64,000 nt of DNA. Origin: Leptolyngbya sp. FACHB-60. Lineage in GTDB: Bacteria; Cyanobacteriota; Cyanobacteriia; Phormidesmidales; Phormidesmidaceae. The notes beneath the pieces are model-generated. The model worked only from the letters and a program-made list of their open reading frames with translations, made no database searches and was not told where the DNA came from. This document shows, piece after piece, positions 47,185-55,648 of the stretch. The stretch is taken from assembly GCF_014695775.1 (NCBI RefSeq), contig NZ_JACJOX010000017.1, forward strand, positions 186,001-250,000. The letters run 5' to 3'. The translations under genes were made by a program, and so were the position numbers. Position 1 is the stretch's first letter; each line of letters opens with the position of its first letter.

Positions 47185-47601
47185 CTAGTTCTCTAGAACA
47201 ACCTTAGCTACCATGCCAGCGCCACGGTGGGGAGCGCAGTAGTAGGTGTAGGTACCAGCAGGCATGTCGCTGGTAAAGGTGGTGGCGTAGTTTTCGCCGG
47301 GGGCAAAGGTCAGCTGGGTGTGGGAAATGCTGTCAGCCAGAGCCTTGTCGCCGGGCACGCTAGCAGCGTCAAACACGACGTTGTGGGGGGCCATTTTATT
47401 GTTGACCCAGGTCACGGTGTCGCCGGGCTTAACGGTGACAGTGCTAGGTTCAAACACCAGCAGACCTGCATCAGAACCCATTTTCACATCGTAGTTGCTG
47501 GCCGCAGCAGGGGCAGAGGCCAGGGTGAGAGTACCCACCACTAACAGAGCAGACAGAATAACCAAGCCCAAACGCTGGGCGGCGCGAAATACACGTTGCA
47601 T
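47185..47601 (-). CDS. petE: plastocyanin
   Basis: Plastocyanin is the soluble copper protein that carries electrons from cytochrome b6f to photosystem I in the thylakoid lumen. A 34-residue signal ([21 protein letters not shown]) precedes the mature protein. The copper ligands are all present: His in [10 protein letters not shown], then Cys, His and Met in [11 protein letters not shown]. The 138-aa precursor has normal length. AGAGG precedes the ATG. Upstream lie a hairpin (47643-47657) and an interrupted palindrome (47671-47690). It is downstream of psbV on the same strand. Confidence 0.97.
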   Translation of the reverse strand: MQRVFRAAQRLGLVILSALLVVGTLTLASAPAAASNYDVKMGSDAGLLVFEPSTVTVKPGDTVTWVNNKMAPHNVVFDAASVPGDKALADSISHTQLTFAPGENYATTFTSDMPAGTYTYYCAPHRGAGMVAKVVLEN

Positions 47602-47670
47602 AACTACCTCTAAAGCTCGTATCTCTAGTTCAATCAGTCAGGGGCTGCTGAACAGCCTTCCTATGGCATA

Positions 47671-47690
47671 TTACCTGCTTTAAGCGGTAA
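47671..47690. promoter_or_regulatory. possible regulator site upstream of petE
   Basis: TTACC-TGCTTTAAGC-GGTAA is an interrupted palindrome (5-bp arms) about 70-90 bp upstream of the petE start. Copper-dependent control of petE by a BlaI-type repressor is known in some cyanobacteria, but I do not know the binding sequence, so this link is a guess. Confidence 0.3.
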
Positions 47691-47822
47691 CTTGGGGCCT
47701 CAGCCCTGGAGTAATTGCCGTCCCCGGCCACCTGCGAAACTCTGCAAACAGCAGTTTCAGGTGCAAACTCCAGAGCTTAATCCATCAGACGATGGGGCAG
47801 TTCCCAAGTAACCTAACCATCC

Positions 47823-48329
47823 CTAGACTTGAGGAGCAGAGAAGCGGGTTTTGCCAGCTCCCCACATGTCGCCAATCACATTGGGCTGAAGCAGAATATG
47901 GCCTGAAATCGCCACGAGATCTTCCTCGGTCAAACTACGCATTTTGGGGAAGATATCAGCACTCTTTTTGCTGGGGTGTACCTGAGAAATATCGCTCAGA
48001 CCGTCGTAGGTCATCGGCTCTTTCAGGTAGGCCACCAGGGCTTCAAGGTTATCGCGGGGAGGCAAGGAACCGGCTAAGGAGTCCGGATCAAGGCCAACAG
48101 TGGGGTTGGTTTTGGTGATGCCCCCGACGTGGCAGGTGCCACAGGCGTAGTTAAACTGGCGACGGCCACGGGTTACCTGCTCTAGGGACAGCACATAGGT
48201 GTCCCCTGCGGAATTGAGCTGTATGGTACGAGTGGCCTCATCTAGCTCAGCCGCGACAGCGTCTCCCATGACCAGGTGGCTGACAAAGAAGAGTGCGACC
48301 GCAACTAGCCAAATGCATCTCTTCAACAT
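47823..48329 (-). CDS. psbV: photosystem II cytochrome c-550 (PsbV)
   Basis: PsbV is a lumenal extrinsic subunit that stabilises the oxygen-evolving cluster of photosystem II. A signal peptide (RCIWLVAVALFFVSHLVMG) precedes AAELDEATRTIQLNS. The haem motif is NYACGTCHVGG and the second axial His is in QVHPSKKSADIFPKMRSL, so both ligands are present. The stretch NPTVGLDPDSLA and the C-terminal NVIGDMWGAGKTRF fit. The ATG at 48329 has GAGGAG 5 nt before it, which decides against the frame start at 48371. It is followed by petE 222 bp later. Confidence 0.96.
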   Translation of the reverse strand: MLKRCIWLVAVALFFVSHLVMGDAVAAELDEATRTIQLNSAGDTYVLSLEQVTRGRRQFNYACGTCHVGGITKTNPTVGLDPDSLAGSLPPRDNLEALVAYLKEPMTYDGLSDISQVHPSKKSADIFPKMRSLTEEDLVAISGHILLQPNVIGDMWGAGKTRFSAPQV

Positions 48330-48529
48330 GGTTCTCCTCGAATGTATAGGGCTTGGGTATGAAATCAACACAGCTATGTTAAGTCCAGCTCAGGCGCTGT
48401 CGTTTTCCGTTAGGCAAAATTTCAGCTCTCAGCTTGGATTTAGATGTAATTCAACGGAGTTTTCCCCATTAAATTATTCACGTAATGTCTATCATGCCAC
48501 CGAAGGGGGCCATTCCCAATGTTTCGCCG

Positions 48530-49474
48530 CTATAAATCGACGCCAATGTGGGTTGGCTCTGCGGCACTGAGGCCATTAGCCCAAGGGGTGTGGCCATCGA
48601 CGGGGGGGATGGTGGCGATCGGCTGGTGCAGACGAATCAGCTGAGCCAGGGTCTGCTTGAGCTGGGTGCGCGGCACAATCGAGTCGACAAAGCCGTGTTC
48701 GCGCAGGTATTCGGCGGTTTGAAAATTGTCGGGCAGTTTTTCGCGCAGGGTTTGCTCGACGACGCGGCGACCGGCAAAGCCGATAGTGGCCTTGGGTTCA
48801 GCCAAAATGATGTCTCCCAGCATAGCGAAGCTGGCAGTGACGCCCCCAGTAGTGGGGTGAGTGAGCACCGGCATGTAGAGCAGCTTGGCAGCCTGGTGCT
48901 GCTGGAGTGCGCCCGAAATTTTGGCCATCTGCATCAGGCTGAGCATGCCTTCCTGCATGCGGGCTCCACCGGAGGCACAGACGATGATTACCGGACGGCT
49001 AGTGGCGGTGCCGCGCTCGATCATGCGGGTGAGTTTTTCGCCCACCACCGAGCCCATGCTGCCGCCCATGAAGCGAAAGTCCATGACGCCGAGGGCGACG
49101 GGCAAGCCATCTAGCTCACCCAGGCCGGTTTGCACGGCGTCGGTGAGTTTGGTTTTGGCCTGGGTATCGCGCAGGCGATCGCCGTAGCCCTTGCGATCCT
49201 TAAACTTGAGCGGATCTTGAGGCTGAATGTGGGCGTCGAGGGGCTGCCAGGTGTTGGCGTCGATCAGCTGGCGAATGCGCTCGTCGCTGAAGATGCGGTG
49301 GTGGTGACCACAGTCGCCACATACCCACTGGTTGGTACGCAAATCTTTGGTGTAGGTGAGAACGTCGCAGTGCTCACACTTCGTCCAGAGACCGTCGGCA
49401 ATTTCTCGCTCCTGGCGGTCTTCGCTAATGGGACCTGACTTACGGCGATTGGCAAACCAGTCGAACAGAGACAT
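48530..49474 (-). CDS. accD: acetyl-CoA carboxylase carboxyltransferase beta subunit
   Basis: AccD forms the carboxyltransferase with AccA and makes malonyl-CoA for fatty acid synthesis. The N-terminal zinc ribbon is CEHC...[10 protein letters not shown], with four cysteines. The crotonase-fold core has [27 protein letters not shown] and [15 protein letters not shown], which are family signatures. The length near 315 aa is normal. The ATG at 49474 ([11 protein letters not shown]) matches typical starts; another in-frame ATG is at 49486. It is a single-gene unit on the minus strand. Confidence 0.95.
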   Translation of the reverse strand: MSLFDWFANRRKSGPISEDRQEREIADGLWTKCEHCDVLTYTKDLRTNQWVCGDCGHHHRIFSDERIRQLIDANTWQPLDAHIQPQDPLKFKDRKGYGDRLRDTQAKTKLTDAVQTGLGELDGLPVALGVMDFRFMGGSMGSVVGEKLTRMIERGTATSRPVIIVCASGGARMQEGMLSLMQMAKISGALQQHQAAKLLYMPVLTHPTTGGVTASFAMLGDIILAEPKATIGFAGRRVVEQTLREKLPDNFQTAEYLREHGFVDSIVPRTQLKQTLAQLIRLHQPIATIPPVDGHTPWANGLSAAEPTHIGVDL

Positions 49475-49665
49475 GCGTTGGTTCATCGACGACAGAACGA
49501 CCTAAGAGTGTTCGTTTTGAACACACACCCCATCCTACCGGGTTTGCTCCTTCTTCGATAGATAGACTCCGATAGATGGGCTGATCCAGATGCCGTGTTG
49601 TAACTGCTGATGTCCTGATTTGAGCTGTGCCAGAACCAGAGCCAATACAGCTTTACGCCTGTTCG

Positions 49666-52206
49666 CTACTTTGTCGTCATGATGTAAACCCCGTCCCAGT
49701 CTTCGGGGGGTGGCTGCACTAGGTATTGTCGGGCGCGGCTCAGGTGAACGGTCACGGCTTTGTCGTCGGGGCGCATCTGCTGGGCCTGCTCAAATAGGCG
49801 CAGAGCTTGCTCAAACTGCATGGCCGTGTAGGCGCTGCGAGCCTGGGCGTAGAGGTCGAGAAAGGCTTCGGTGCCGGGGGTGAGCGGGGCGTCGCGCTGG
49901 TCGATGAGTTCGTAGATGCCAACGGCCCGCTGTTTGCCTTTAACCTGGGTGCGATCTAGCTCGCGAGCCCAAATTTTGTCGGCGCAGAGGGCATAGGTGT
50001 ACTCGCTGATTACGATGTCGCAGCCATATTCTTTGGTCACTCCCTCTAGGCGGGAGCTGAGGTTAACTCCATCGCCGATGACGGTATATTCCATTTTGCG
50101 CTGAGAGCCAATGTTGCCCGAGACGACTTCGCCGGAGCTGACGCCAATGCCAATGCGAATTTTGGGTTGCCCTAAAGCTCCTCGCTCACCATTGAACTTG
50201 GCCAGCCGTCGCCGCATGTCGAGGGCGCTTTGCACAGCAGCCCAGGCGTGGTTGGTCAGGGGCAAAGGCGCACCAAACACCGCCATCAGCGCGTCGCCAA
50301 TGAACTTATCGAGGGTGCCCTCGAAATGAAACACCGACTCCACCATGGTTTCGAAGTAGGCGTTGAGCATTTCGACGACTTTGTCGGCTTCCAGGTCTTC
50401 GGTCAGGGTGGTGTAGCCGCGAATATCTGAGAAGAGCACCGTAACATCTTTGCGCTCACCTTTCATGAGCAGATCATCGCCCAGGGCCATTACCCGCTCG
50501 GCGACACCGGGGGTCATGTAGCGGTAGAGGGTGCTTTTCATCCGTTTTTCTTGGCTGATGTCTTCGAGCACTAGCAGGCCGCCCAGCACGCCGCCCTCGG
50601 GGTTAGTCAAGGGGTTAACGGTGAGATTGATGCTGCGCTCAATGATCTGCACCACCTCTTTGGGTACCGGAGTCGCGGACGGATCGCCCCAGGGGTGGTA
50701 GAGGGCAGGATTGTCGTTGTCGGGCAGGGCCAGCGTTGAGATGGGGTCTAGCTCAGTGCCGGGGCCGGGGGCGATCGCCACCCGCAAACTCTGCTCTGGC
50801 ACGTAGTGGCGCGCTCCGCTTTTGAGGCTGTCTTCAATGCGAAAGCGCAGGCTCTCCACGGGGATCGTCTCCCACACTGGACGGTGGAGTAGGGCAGAGC
50901 ACCAGCGATCGCGAATAGTGCGGCTGTAGTCGGTGTCTTCGGGGCAGCCGATCAGCTGTAGGGCGGCATCGTTGATGGTGATAATTCGCCCCTCCATATC
51001 GGTGGAAATTACCGCATCAGAGAGACTTTGCAGAATGTCTTTTTGGTACTGCTTTTCGACTAAGACGCTTTCAAACAGCTTGGCATTTTCTAGGGCGACG
51101 CCTGCCTGAATGTTGAAGGCCCGCATGAAGGCTTCGTCGGAGGTGGTGAAGGTGCCTTGGGCCTTGTTGATCAGCTGGGTAACGGCAATCAGCTTACCGC
51201 CCGAGTCATATACCGGCATGCAGAGGATATTGCGAGTGCGGTAGCCAGTGCGCTTATCAGCATCGGGGTTAAAGCGGGGATCTTGATAGGCATCAGGGAT
51301 GTTGAGCACCTCGCCTGTGGTGGCCACGTGGCCCACAATGCCGCTACTGATAGGAATGCGTAGCTCTACCAGCGATTTGCCGTCGCCCGACTTCACCTTC
51401 GACCACAGATCGCCGCTCTCGTCGTCGATCAGCCACAGAGTGCTGCGATCGGCTTGCATGAGCTGACGGGCTTCTCCCATTACCGATTGCAGGGTCTTCT
51501 CCAGATCCAAACTCTGCTCCAGCGACGAAATCGCCTTCAGCAAAGCGGCCACGCCTTTCTGGTTGCGAGCTGCAATATAGAACGAGTTACAGCTTTCGAG
51601 GATGACCCCTAGGGACTCGGCAAACTCTTTAAAGTGGCGCTCGTCCTGCTCGTCGAAGGGGGCGTGGTTGAGCTTGTTGAGCAGCTGCACCACCGCCACA
51701 ATGTTGTCGGTCTTTTTACTTAGCACCGGCATGCAGAGAATGCTGCGGGTGCGGTAGCCGGTCTTTTTATCGTAGGTGGGGTCAAAGCGCTCGTCGGCGT
51801 AGGCGTCGGGGATATTCAGCGGCAGCACGTGGGTGGCCACGTGGCCCGAGATGCCCTTACCCATAGGGACGCGAATTTCGAGCGATCGCTCCCCATCCCC
51901 CTGGGCAATCTTCGACCACAGCTCCTGTTTTTCCTGATCCACCATAAAGATAGTGGTGCGCTCAGCCTGGAGAATCTGGCCAATTTTGAGGGTAAACGCC
52001 TCCAAAATCTGCTCCAGCATGACCTCCAACGACTCGTTGTTGATCATGTCAATGGCGCGCAGAAAATGCTCAAACTCCGCCGTAATTTGGTCGAGCAGGC
52101 TGATGAACTGCGGGGTGGGCAGATCGCGCACCCGGTTAGTGAGGGAACTGTGCTGGTTGACCAAAGACAGCGCGGTGATCATGCTGCGGTCGATCTGAGT
52201 TGCCAT
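49666..52206 (-). CDS. cyaB: GAF-GAF-PAS adenylate cyclase, CyaB1/CyaB2-type
   Basis: A class III cyclase of about 846 aa, very close in size to Anabaena CyaB1/CyaB2 (about 860). GAF-A (about 60-210) and GAF-B (about 235-395) each carry the NKFDE-type motif of cyclic-nucleotide-binding GAF domains (NK...FDEQDE; NK...FTTSDE). A PAS domain (about 400-520) follows, then the catalytic domain (about 590-770) with metal-binding LFSDIRGY and IGDALMAVFG, the adenine Lys in LDKFIGD, and MEYTVIGDGVNLSSR. A TPR-like tail ends the protein. cAMP may act back on the GAF domains. The ATG at 52206 is preferred over 52230. Confidence 0.92.
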   Translation of the reverse strand: MATQIDRSMITALSLVNQHSSLTNRVRDLPTPQFISLLDQITAEFEHFLRAIDMINNESLEVMLEQILEAFTLKIGQILQAERTTIFMVDQEKQELWSKIAQGDGERSLEIRVPMGKGISGHVATHVLPLNIPDAYADERFDPTYDKKTGYRTRSILCMPVLSKKTDNIVAVVQLLNKLNHAPFDEQDERHFKEFAESLGVILESCNSFYIAARNQKGVAALLKAISSLEQSLDLEKTLQSVMGEARQLMQADRSTLWLIDDESGDLWSKVKSGDGKSLVELRIPISSGIVGHVATTGEVLNIPDAYQDPRFNPDADKRTGYRTRNILCMPVYDSGGKLIAVTQLINKAQGTFTTSDEAFMRAFNIQAGVALENAKLFESVLVEKQYQKDILQSLSDAVISTDMEGRIITINDAALQLIGCPEDTDYSRTIRDRWCSALLHRPVWETIPVESLRFRIEDSLKSGARHYVPEQSLRVAIAPGPGTELDPISTLALPDNDNPALYHPWGDPSATPVPKEVVQIIERSINLTVNPLTNPEGGVLGGLLVLEDISQEKRMKSTLYRYMTPGVAERVMALGDDLLMKGERKDVTVLFSDIRGYTTLTEDLEADKVVEMLNAYFETMVESVFHFEGTLDKFIGDALMAVFGAPLPLTNHAWAAVQSALDMRRRLAKFNGERGALGQPKIRIGIGVSSGEVVSGNIGSQRKMEYTVIGDGVNLSSRLEGVTKEYGCDIVISEYTYALCADKIWARELDRTQVKGKQRAVGIYELIDQRDAPLTPGTEAFLDLYAQARSAYTAMQFEQALRLFEQAQQMRPDDKAVTVHLSRARQYLVQPPPEDWDGVYIMTTK

Positions 52207-52506
52207 AGGAACCCTACTCAAGCGTGGCAAAGGGCAAGAACGAAAGCAAAGGGCGCAGTTGGTCGTGGGGGTTTGGTCGGGGTAATGTCGTGGCGCACAG
52301 AGCTATTGGCCATCTCAACCAGTCGGCCAAGGAGACACTTTTTTCCCCACCGCAACTACCCTTGGGGAGTTAGGGGTGAAACCCCCTAAACACCTCTTAC
52401 TCTAACCGTATACCTCAAGGCGTAGGACGGAAAGTTGCGATTCGCACAGAATGCCTCCGCCCTTTGCCTGACCTAGCATACCCAGCCCTCCTTTAAGAAT
52501 ATGAAT
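52207..52506. other. intergenic region between adenylate cyclase and dienelactone hydrolase genes
   Basis: About 300 bp. A short hairpin, TTAGGGG-TGAAAC-CCCCTAA, lies at 52370-52389. It has no T-run on either side, so it is not a strong terminator for the hydrolase gene. The cyclase promoter must be here. Nothing else is recognisable. Confidence 0.4.
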
Positions 52507-53271
52507 TTAGGAATGTGGACTGGTCAGCATAGTGGGGGGAAGACCAGCGTCCAGAAAAGCTACAATCTCGGCCCAGGCTCTGTCGGTGGCAGCGGGGTCA
52601 TAGCGGTAGCCATCGTCGCGCATGAAGGTGTGGTTGGCTGGGTAGATTAGGGTTTTGTGGTCGGTTCCTCCAGTTATTAGAGTGCTGAGAATGATGTCGC
52701 GCCCCTCGGCGGGCACGTGGGGGTCTTGATCCCCAAAGATCAGCAGCAGTTGGCCAGATAGTTCACCCAGCCGCTCCAGGGTGTCGGCCCGATCGCGCCC
52801 CAGTTTGCCGCTGTGAATGCCGGTGGGGTAGCAGCACACCGCCGCTTTGACGATCGGGTTCAGCGCCGCGCGACAGGCCAGATGGCCGCCGATGCAGAAG
52901 CCCACTGTCCCTAGCTGTCCGGGGGCCACAGCGTCTGATGTCTGAAGCCAGTTCAGCGCTGCCGCTGCATCGGCATCGTATTGGGCCACCTTTGTGCGGC
53001 TGGCGGCATCGTTGCCCCGCAGGCGACCCAGGTCGTTCGGTTCAATCACGGTGCCGATGGGCTCTAGCCAATGAAAGATTTCTGGAGCTGCCACCACGTA
53101 GCCGTATCCCGCCAGGAGATCGGCCAAGCGCAGAATTGGCCCGCCCAGCTGGTAAATATCTGAGTAGAACAAAATGCCGGGATACTGGCCAGGCAGGCTG
53201 GGCTCCATCACATAGAGCCGCATCAGGCTATCGTCTATGGTCAACCCCACCTCACGGCGTTTGATTTGCAC
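52507..53271 (-). CDS. dienelactone-hydrolase-family protein
   Basis: A 254-aa alpha/beta hydrolase with the DLH-type cysteine nucleophile in GTVGFCIGGHLACR, Asp in LIFGDQDPHVPAEG and His in YPANHTFMRDDG, so the triad is complete. The GTG at 53271 is preceded by GGAGG 6-7 nt upstream, which fixes this start; the open frame beyond it runs through a palindrome. DLH relatives open lactone rings, but many act on other esters and the substrate is unknown. It is divergent from the serine hydrolase gene. Confidence 0.85.
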   Translation of the reverse strand: MQIKRREVGLTIDDSLMRLYVMEPSLPGQYPGILFYSDIYQLGGPILRLADLLAGYGYVVAAPEIFHWLEPIGTVIEPNDLGRLRGNDAASRTKVAQYDADAAAALNWLQTSDAVAPGQLGTVGFCIGGHLACRAALNPIVKAAVCCYPTGIHSGKLGRDRADTLERLGELSGQLLLIFGDQDPHVPAEGRDIILSTLITGGTDHKTLIYPANHTFMRDDGYRYDPAATDRAWAEIVAFLDAGLPPTMLTSPHS

Positions 53272-53323
53272 AACTAACCTCCAACAGAACGATCTATATA
53301 CTGAGCCAGGATGAATTTGAGAG

Positions 53324-53365
53324 GGGTAGGTGGATGGTTCAGCATGCTGAACCATCCACCTACCC
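53324..53365. repeat. 42-bp perfect palindrome without spacer
   Basis: Arms of 21 nt, GGGTAGGTGGATGGTTCAGCA and its exact complement, meet at 53344/53345 (GCA|TGC). All 21 pairs match; pairing stops at 53323/53366. It is followed by a second small stem, TCCACC-GCTAT-GGTGGA. It lies in the divergent promoter region of the dienelactone hydrolase and serine hydrolase genes, so could be a regulator site or a mobile-repeat remnant. Confidence 0.9.
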
Positions 53366-53405
53366 ACCCATCCACCGCTATGGTGGAGGATGATTTAATC
53401 AACAA

Positions 53406-54368
53406 GTGGTTACCCAGAACACAAGCACTGGCATGACGACATTTTTTGCCCCCGATCCTGACCTGCAAACGGCCCTAGAACGGGTACTAGAGCAGGTGCG
53501 GGCCGAGTTTGCGTTGACGCCGACTCAAATTGCCGTGACCTGGGTGGTCTATGACCGGCCCTACATCACCAATACAGGCGGGGCCTTAAGTGCCGATGAT
53601 TTTTGGCAGCACCGCCCTCGGGGGGCTAGCTACCGAGGGGTTGAGCTGATTTACCCGGCCAGCGTAGTGAAGCTGTTTTATCTAGTTGCCGCCCACGAGT
53701 GGGTGGAGCAAGGGATGATCCCGCCGTCGGCGGAGCTAGACCGGGCGCTAAAGGACATGATTATGGACTCTAGCAATGACGCCACTTCCCTGGTCGTCGA
53801 TATGCTCAGCGGCACCACCAGCGGCCCGGAGCTGCCCCCCGGTCCCTTTGAAACCTGGTGTTACCAGCGCAACATTATCAACCGTTTCTTTCAGTCGTTG
53901 CCGTGGCCTGAGTTGGTGGGGGTGAATATGAACCAAAAGCCCTGGGGCGATGGACCCTACGGTCGCGAGCGGGCTTTTGTGGGCGAGCACTATGAGCATC
54001 GCAATCGGCTCACCACCGATGCCGTGGCCCGGTTGATTCACAGCATTGCTGGCGGAGTGGCGGTGTCGGCAGCGCGATCGCAGACTATGCTCTCCCTCAT
54101 GGCGCGCCACCAGCCCACCACCCCGCCAGAACCTGGCGAAGAAGACCAGTTCACCGGCTTTTTAGGGGAAGGCCTACCCCAGGGCACTCAGCTCTATTCA
54201 AAGGCGGGGTATACCAGCAAGGTGCGCCACGACGCCGCCTACTTTGAGCTATCCAGCGGCGAACCCGGCCTGCTAGTAGCTTTTACCGAAAGCTCTAGGC
54301 ATAGCAAAAATCGACAAATTTTACCTCGGTTGGCCGATCTTATTGTTCAGCACATGGTCAGTCTATAG
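53406..54368 (+). CDS. serine hydrolase of the beta-lactamase/penicillin-binding fold
   Basis: A 320-aa protein. The SxxK motif is seen as PASVVKLFYL, the SxN motif as MDSSNDATS, and a KTG-like motif as KAGYTS, in which Ala replaces Thr. The spacing resembles class A beta-lactamases. There is no signal peptide, unlike secreted beta-lactamases, so a cytosolic esterase or peptidase-like role is equally possible. The GTG at 53406 or the ATG at 53433 may be the start. It is divergent from the dienelactone hydrolase gene across the 42-bp palindrome. Confidence 0.82.
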   Translation: MVTQNTSTGMTTFFAPDPDLQTALERVLEQVRAEFALTPTQIAVTWVVYDRPYITNTGGALSADDFWQHRPRGASYRGVELIYPASVVKLFYLVAAHEWVEQGMIPPSAELDRALKDMIMDSSNDATSLVVDMLSGTTSGPELPPGPFETWCYQRNIINRFFQSLPWPELVGVNMNQKPWGDGPYGRERAFVGEHYEHRNRLTTDAVARLIHSIAGGVAVSAARSQTMLSLMARHQPTTPPEPGEEDQFTGFLGEGLPQGTQLYSKAGYTSKVRHDAAYFELSSGEPGLLVAFTESSRHSKNRQILPRLADLIVQHMVSL

Positions 54369-54660
54369 AGTTAGGGCCAATGTTCCAAAATGCTGGTCGC
54401 CCTTCGAATTGATCTGCCCTAATGTAGAGTCGCGTCTATCCAAAGTAGGTGCAGAATGTTGTCAACATAGCCTCGTCTTTAGGCTGAAGATGGTACAATT
54501 CAGCCAATTTCAGAGGCACATGTGGTGTGTGAATCTGTAGCGACGGGAATAGTTTTAACTTTCCTGAATCTCACTACGACATTACGATTTCAAGAGCGAT
54601 TAATCATTGGCATTTAGCCGATGAGATTTGACTGTTAAAAATCTGAGGAGTGAACGAATC

Positions 54661-55476
54661 ATGGCGTATCTCAAGCAAGTTTCCCTGGCTCTAAGCTTGG
54701 CGGCTGTAGCCGGTATGGCTGCCCCGGCCCTGGCCCACAACCACTTGGCCGAGCTAGAGCTGGCCCAAAACAATTTAGCTGAAACAGTCGAAAGCTCCAC
54801 TGAAGCAACCGCTGAGCCTGTTGTAGCTGACGAAGCTGCCGCCGCTGAAGTGCCCGCTGCGGTTGAAGTGCCCGTCGTTGAGGCGATCGCCCCAGTGGAG
54901 TCTGATGCCAGCCTGCTAGCTTTACCCGAGGCTGAGTCGCTAACCGCTGACCAAAGCCTGTTCGATACCGCCGATATTGAGTCGGCTCTGACAGCGGCCA
55001 CCATTGAAACCACTCCCGCCGCCAGCGATTCTATTGACCTAGCCCAGGGCACCCGCCCAGCCTACGCAATCTCCCCCGCTTACCTGGGCGTGGGCGGCAA
55101 CATCGGCATCGGCAGTCGCAACGACAGCGGGCTGTCTAGCTTTGGTTTCAACGTCATCAGCAAAATTTCCCTTGGGCCTCGCTTCTCGGTGCGGCCTGGG
55201 GCTACCATCACCAACAACCGGTCGAGCTTTACTATTCCGGTGACCTACAACTTCAGCACCTTGAGCTACAACGGGTTCCGTGCCCAGCCCTATGTTGGGG
55301 CTGGGGTCGATATTCCCACCAGTGGCGATATCGGTCTGCTGATCAACGCTGGGGCCGACGTACCTATCTCCCGCGACTTTACCTTTAACGCCGTGGGCAA
55401 CTTCCGAGTTACCAGCGGCTTTGCCCTGGGCATCTCCCTGGGCGTGGGCTACAACTTCCCCTTCATCTTTGAATAA
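54661..55476 (+). CDS. outer-membrane beta-barrel-like exported protein
   Basis: A 271-aa protein with a signal peptide (LALSLAAVAGMAAPALA). About 95 residues rich in Ala, Glu and Val follow, which look disordered and acidic. The C-terminal 150 residues alternate polar and hydrophobic residues in repeated strands (GVGGNIGIGSRNDSG, FSVRPGATITNNRS, FTFNAVGNFRVTSG) and end in YNFPFIFE, as in outer-membrane barrels. AGGAG lies about 10 nt before the ATG. A predicted hairpin terminator follows. The function is unknown. Confidence 0.75.
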   Translation: MAYLKQVSLALSLAAVAGMAAPALAHNHLAELELAQNNLAETVESSTEATAEPVVADEAAAAEVPAAVEVPVVEAIAPVESDASLLALPEAESLTADQSLFDTADIESALTAATIETTPAASDSIDLAQGTRPAYAISPAYLGVGGNIGIGSRNDSGLSSFGFNVISKISLGPRFSVRPGATITNNRSSFTIPVTYNFSTLSYNGFRAQPYVGAGVDIPTSGDIGLLINAGADVPISRDFTFNAVGNFRVTSGFALGISLGVGYNFPFIFE

Positions 55477-55540
55477 GACTTAGGGATAAACCATCAGGTT
55501 GCAGTGCCCCGCTGGGGTAACAGTAGCCATTTATCAGGAA

Positions 55541-55566
55541 GGGGATCGTGTTTAGGCGCGATCCCC
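55541..55566 (+). terminator. possible terminator after the barrel protein gene
   Basis: GGGGATCG and CGATCCCC form an 8-bp stem around a 10-nt loop. CTCCTTGTATAC follows, a weak T content. It lies about 65 bp after the stop of the barrel protein. Confidence 0.55.
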
Positions 55567-55648
55567 CTCCTTGTATACACGCTGCCAACCGTAGGCTGAA
55601 TCACGGGGCTGACCTGGGCATTCTGAAGGCACAATTCAGGGTGTGACG

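Noticed and set aside
52436..52462. Possible third copy of the palindromic element (GCGATTCGCACAG)
   Set aside because: Only about 13 bases resemble the tip; the hairpins and other end are missing.
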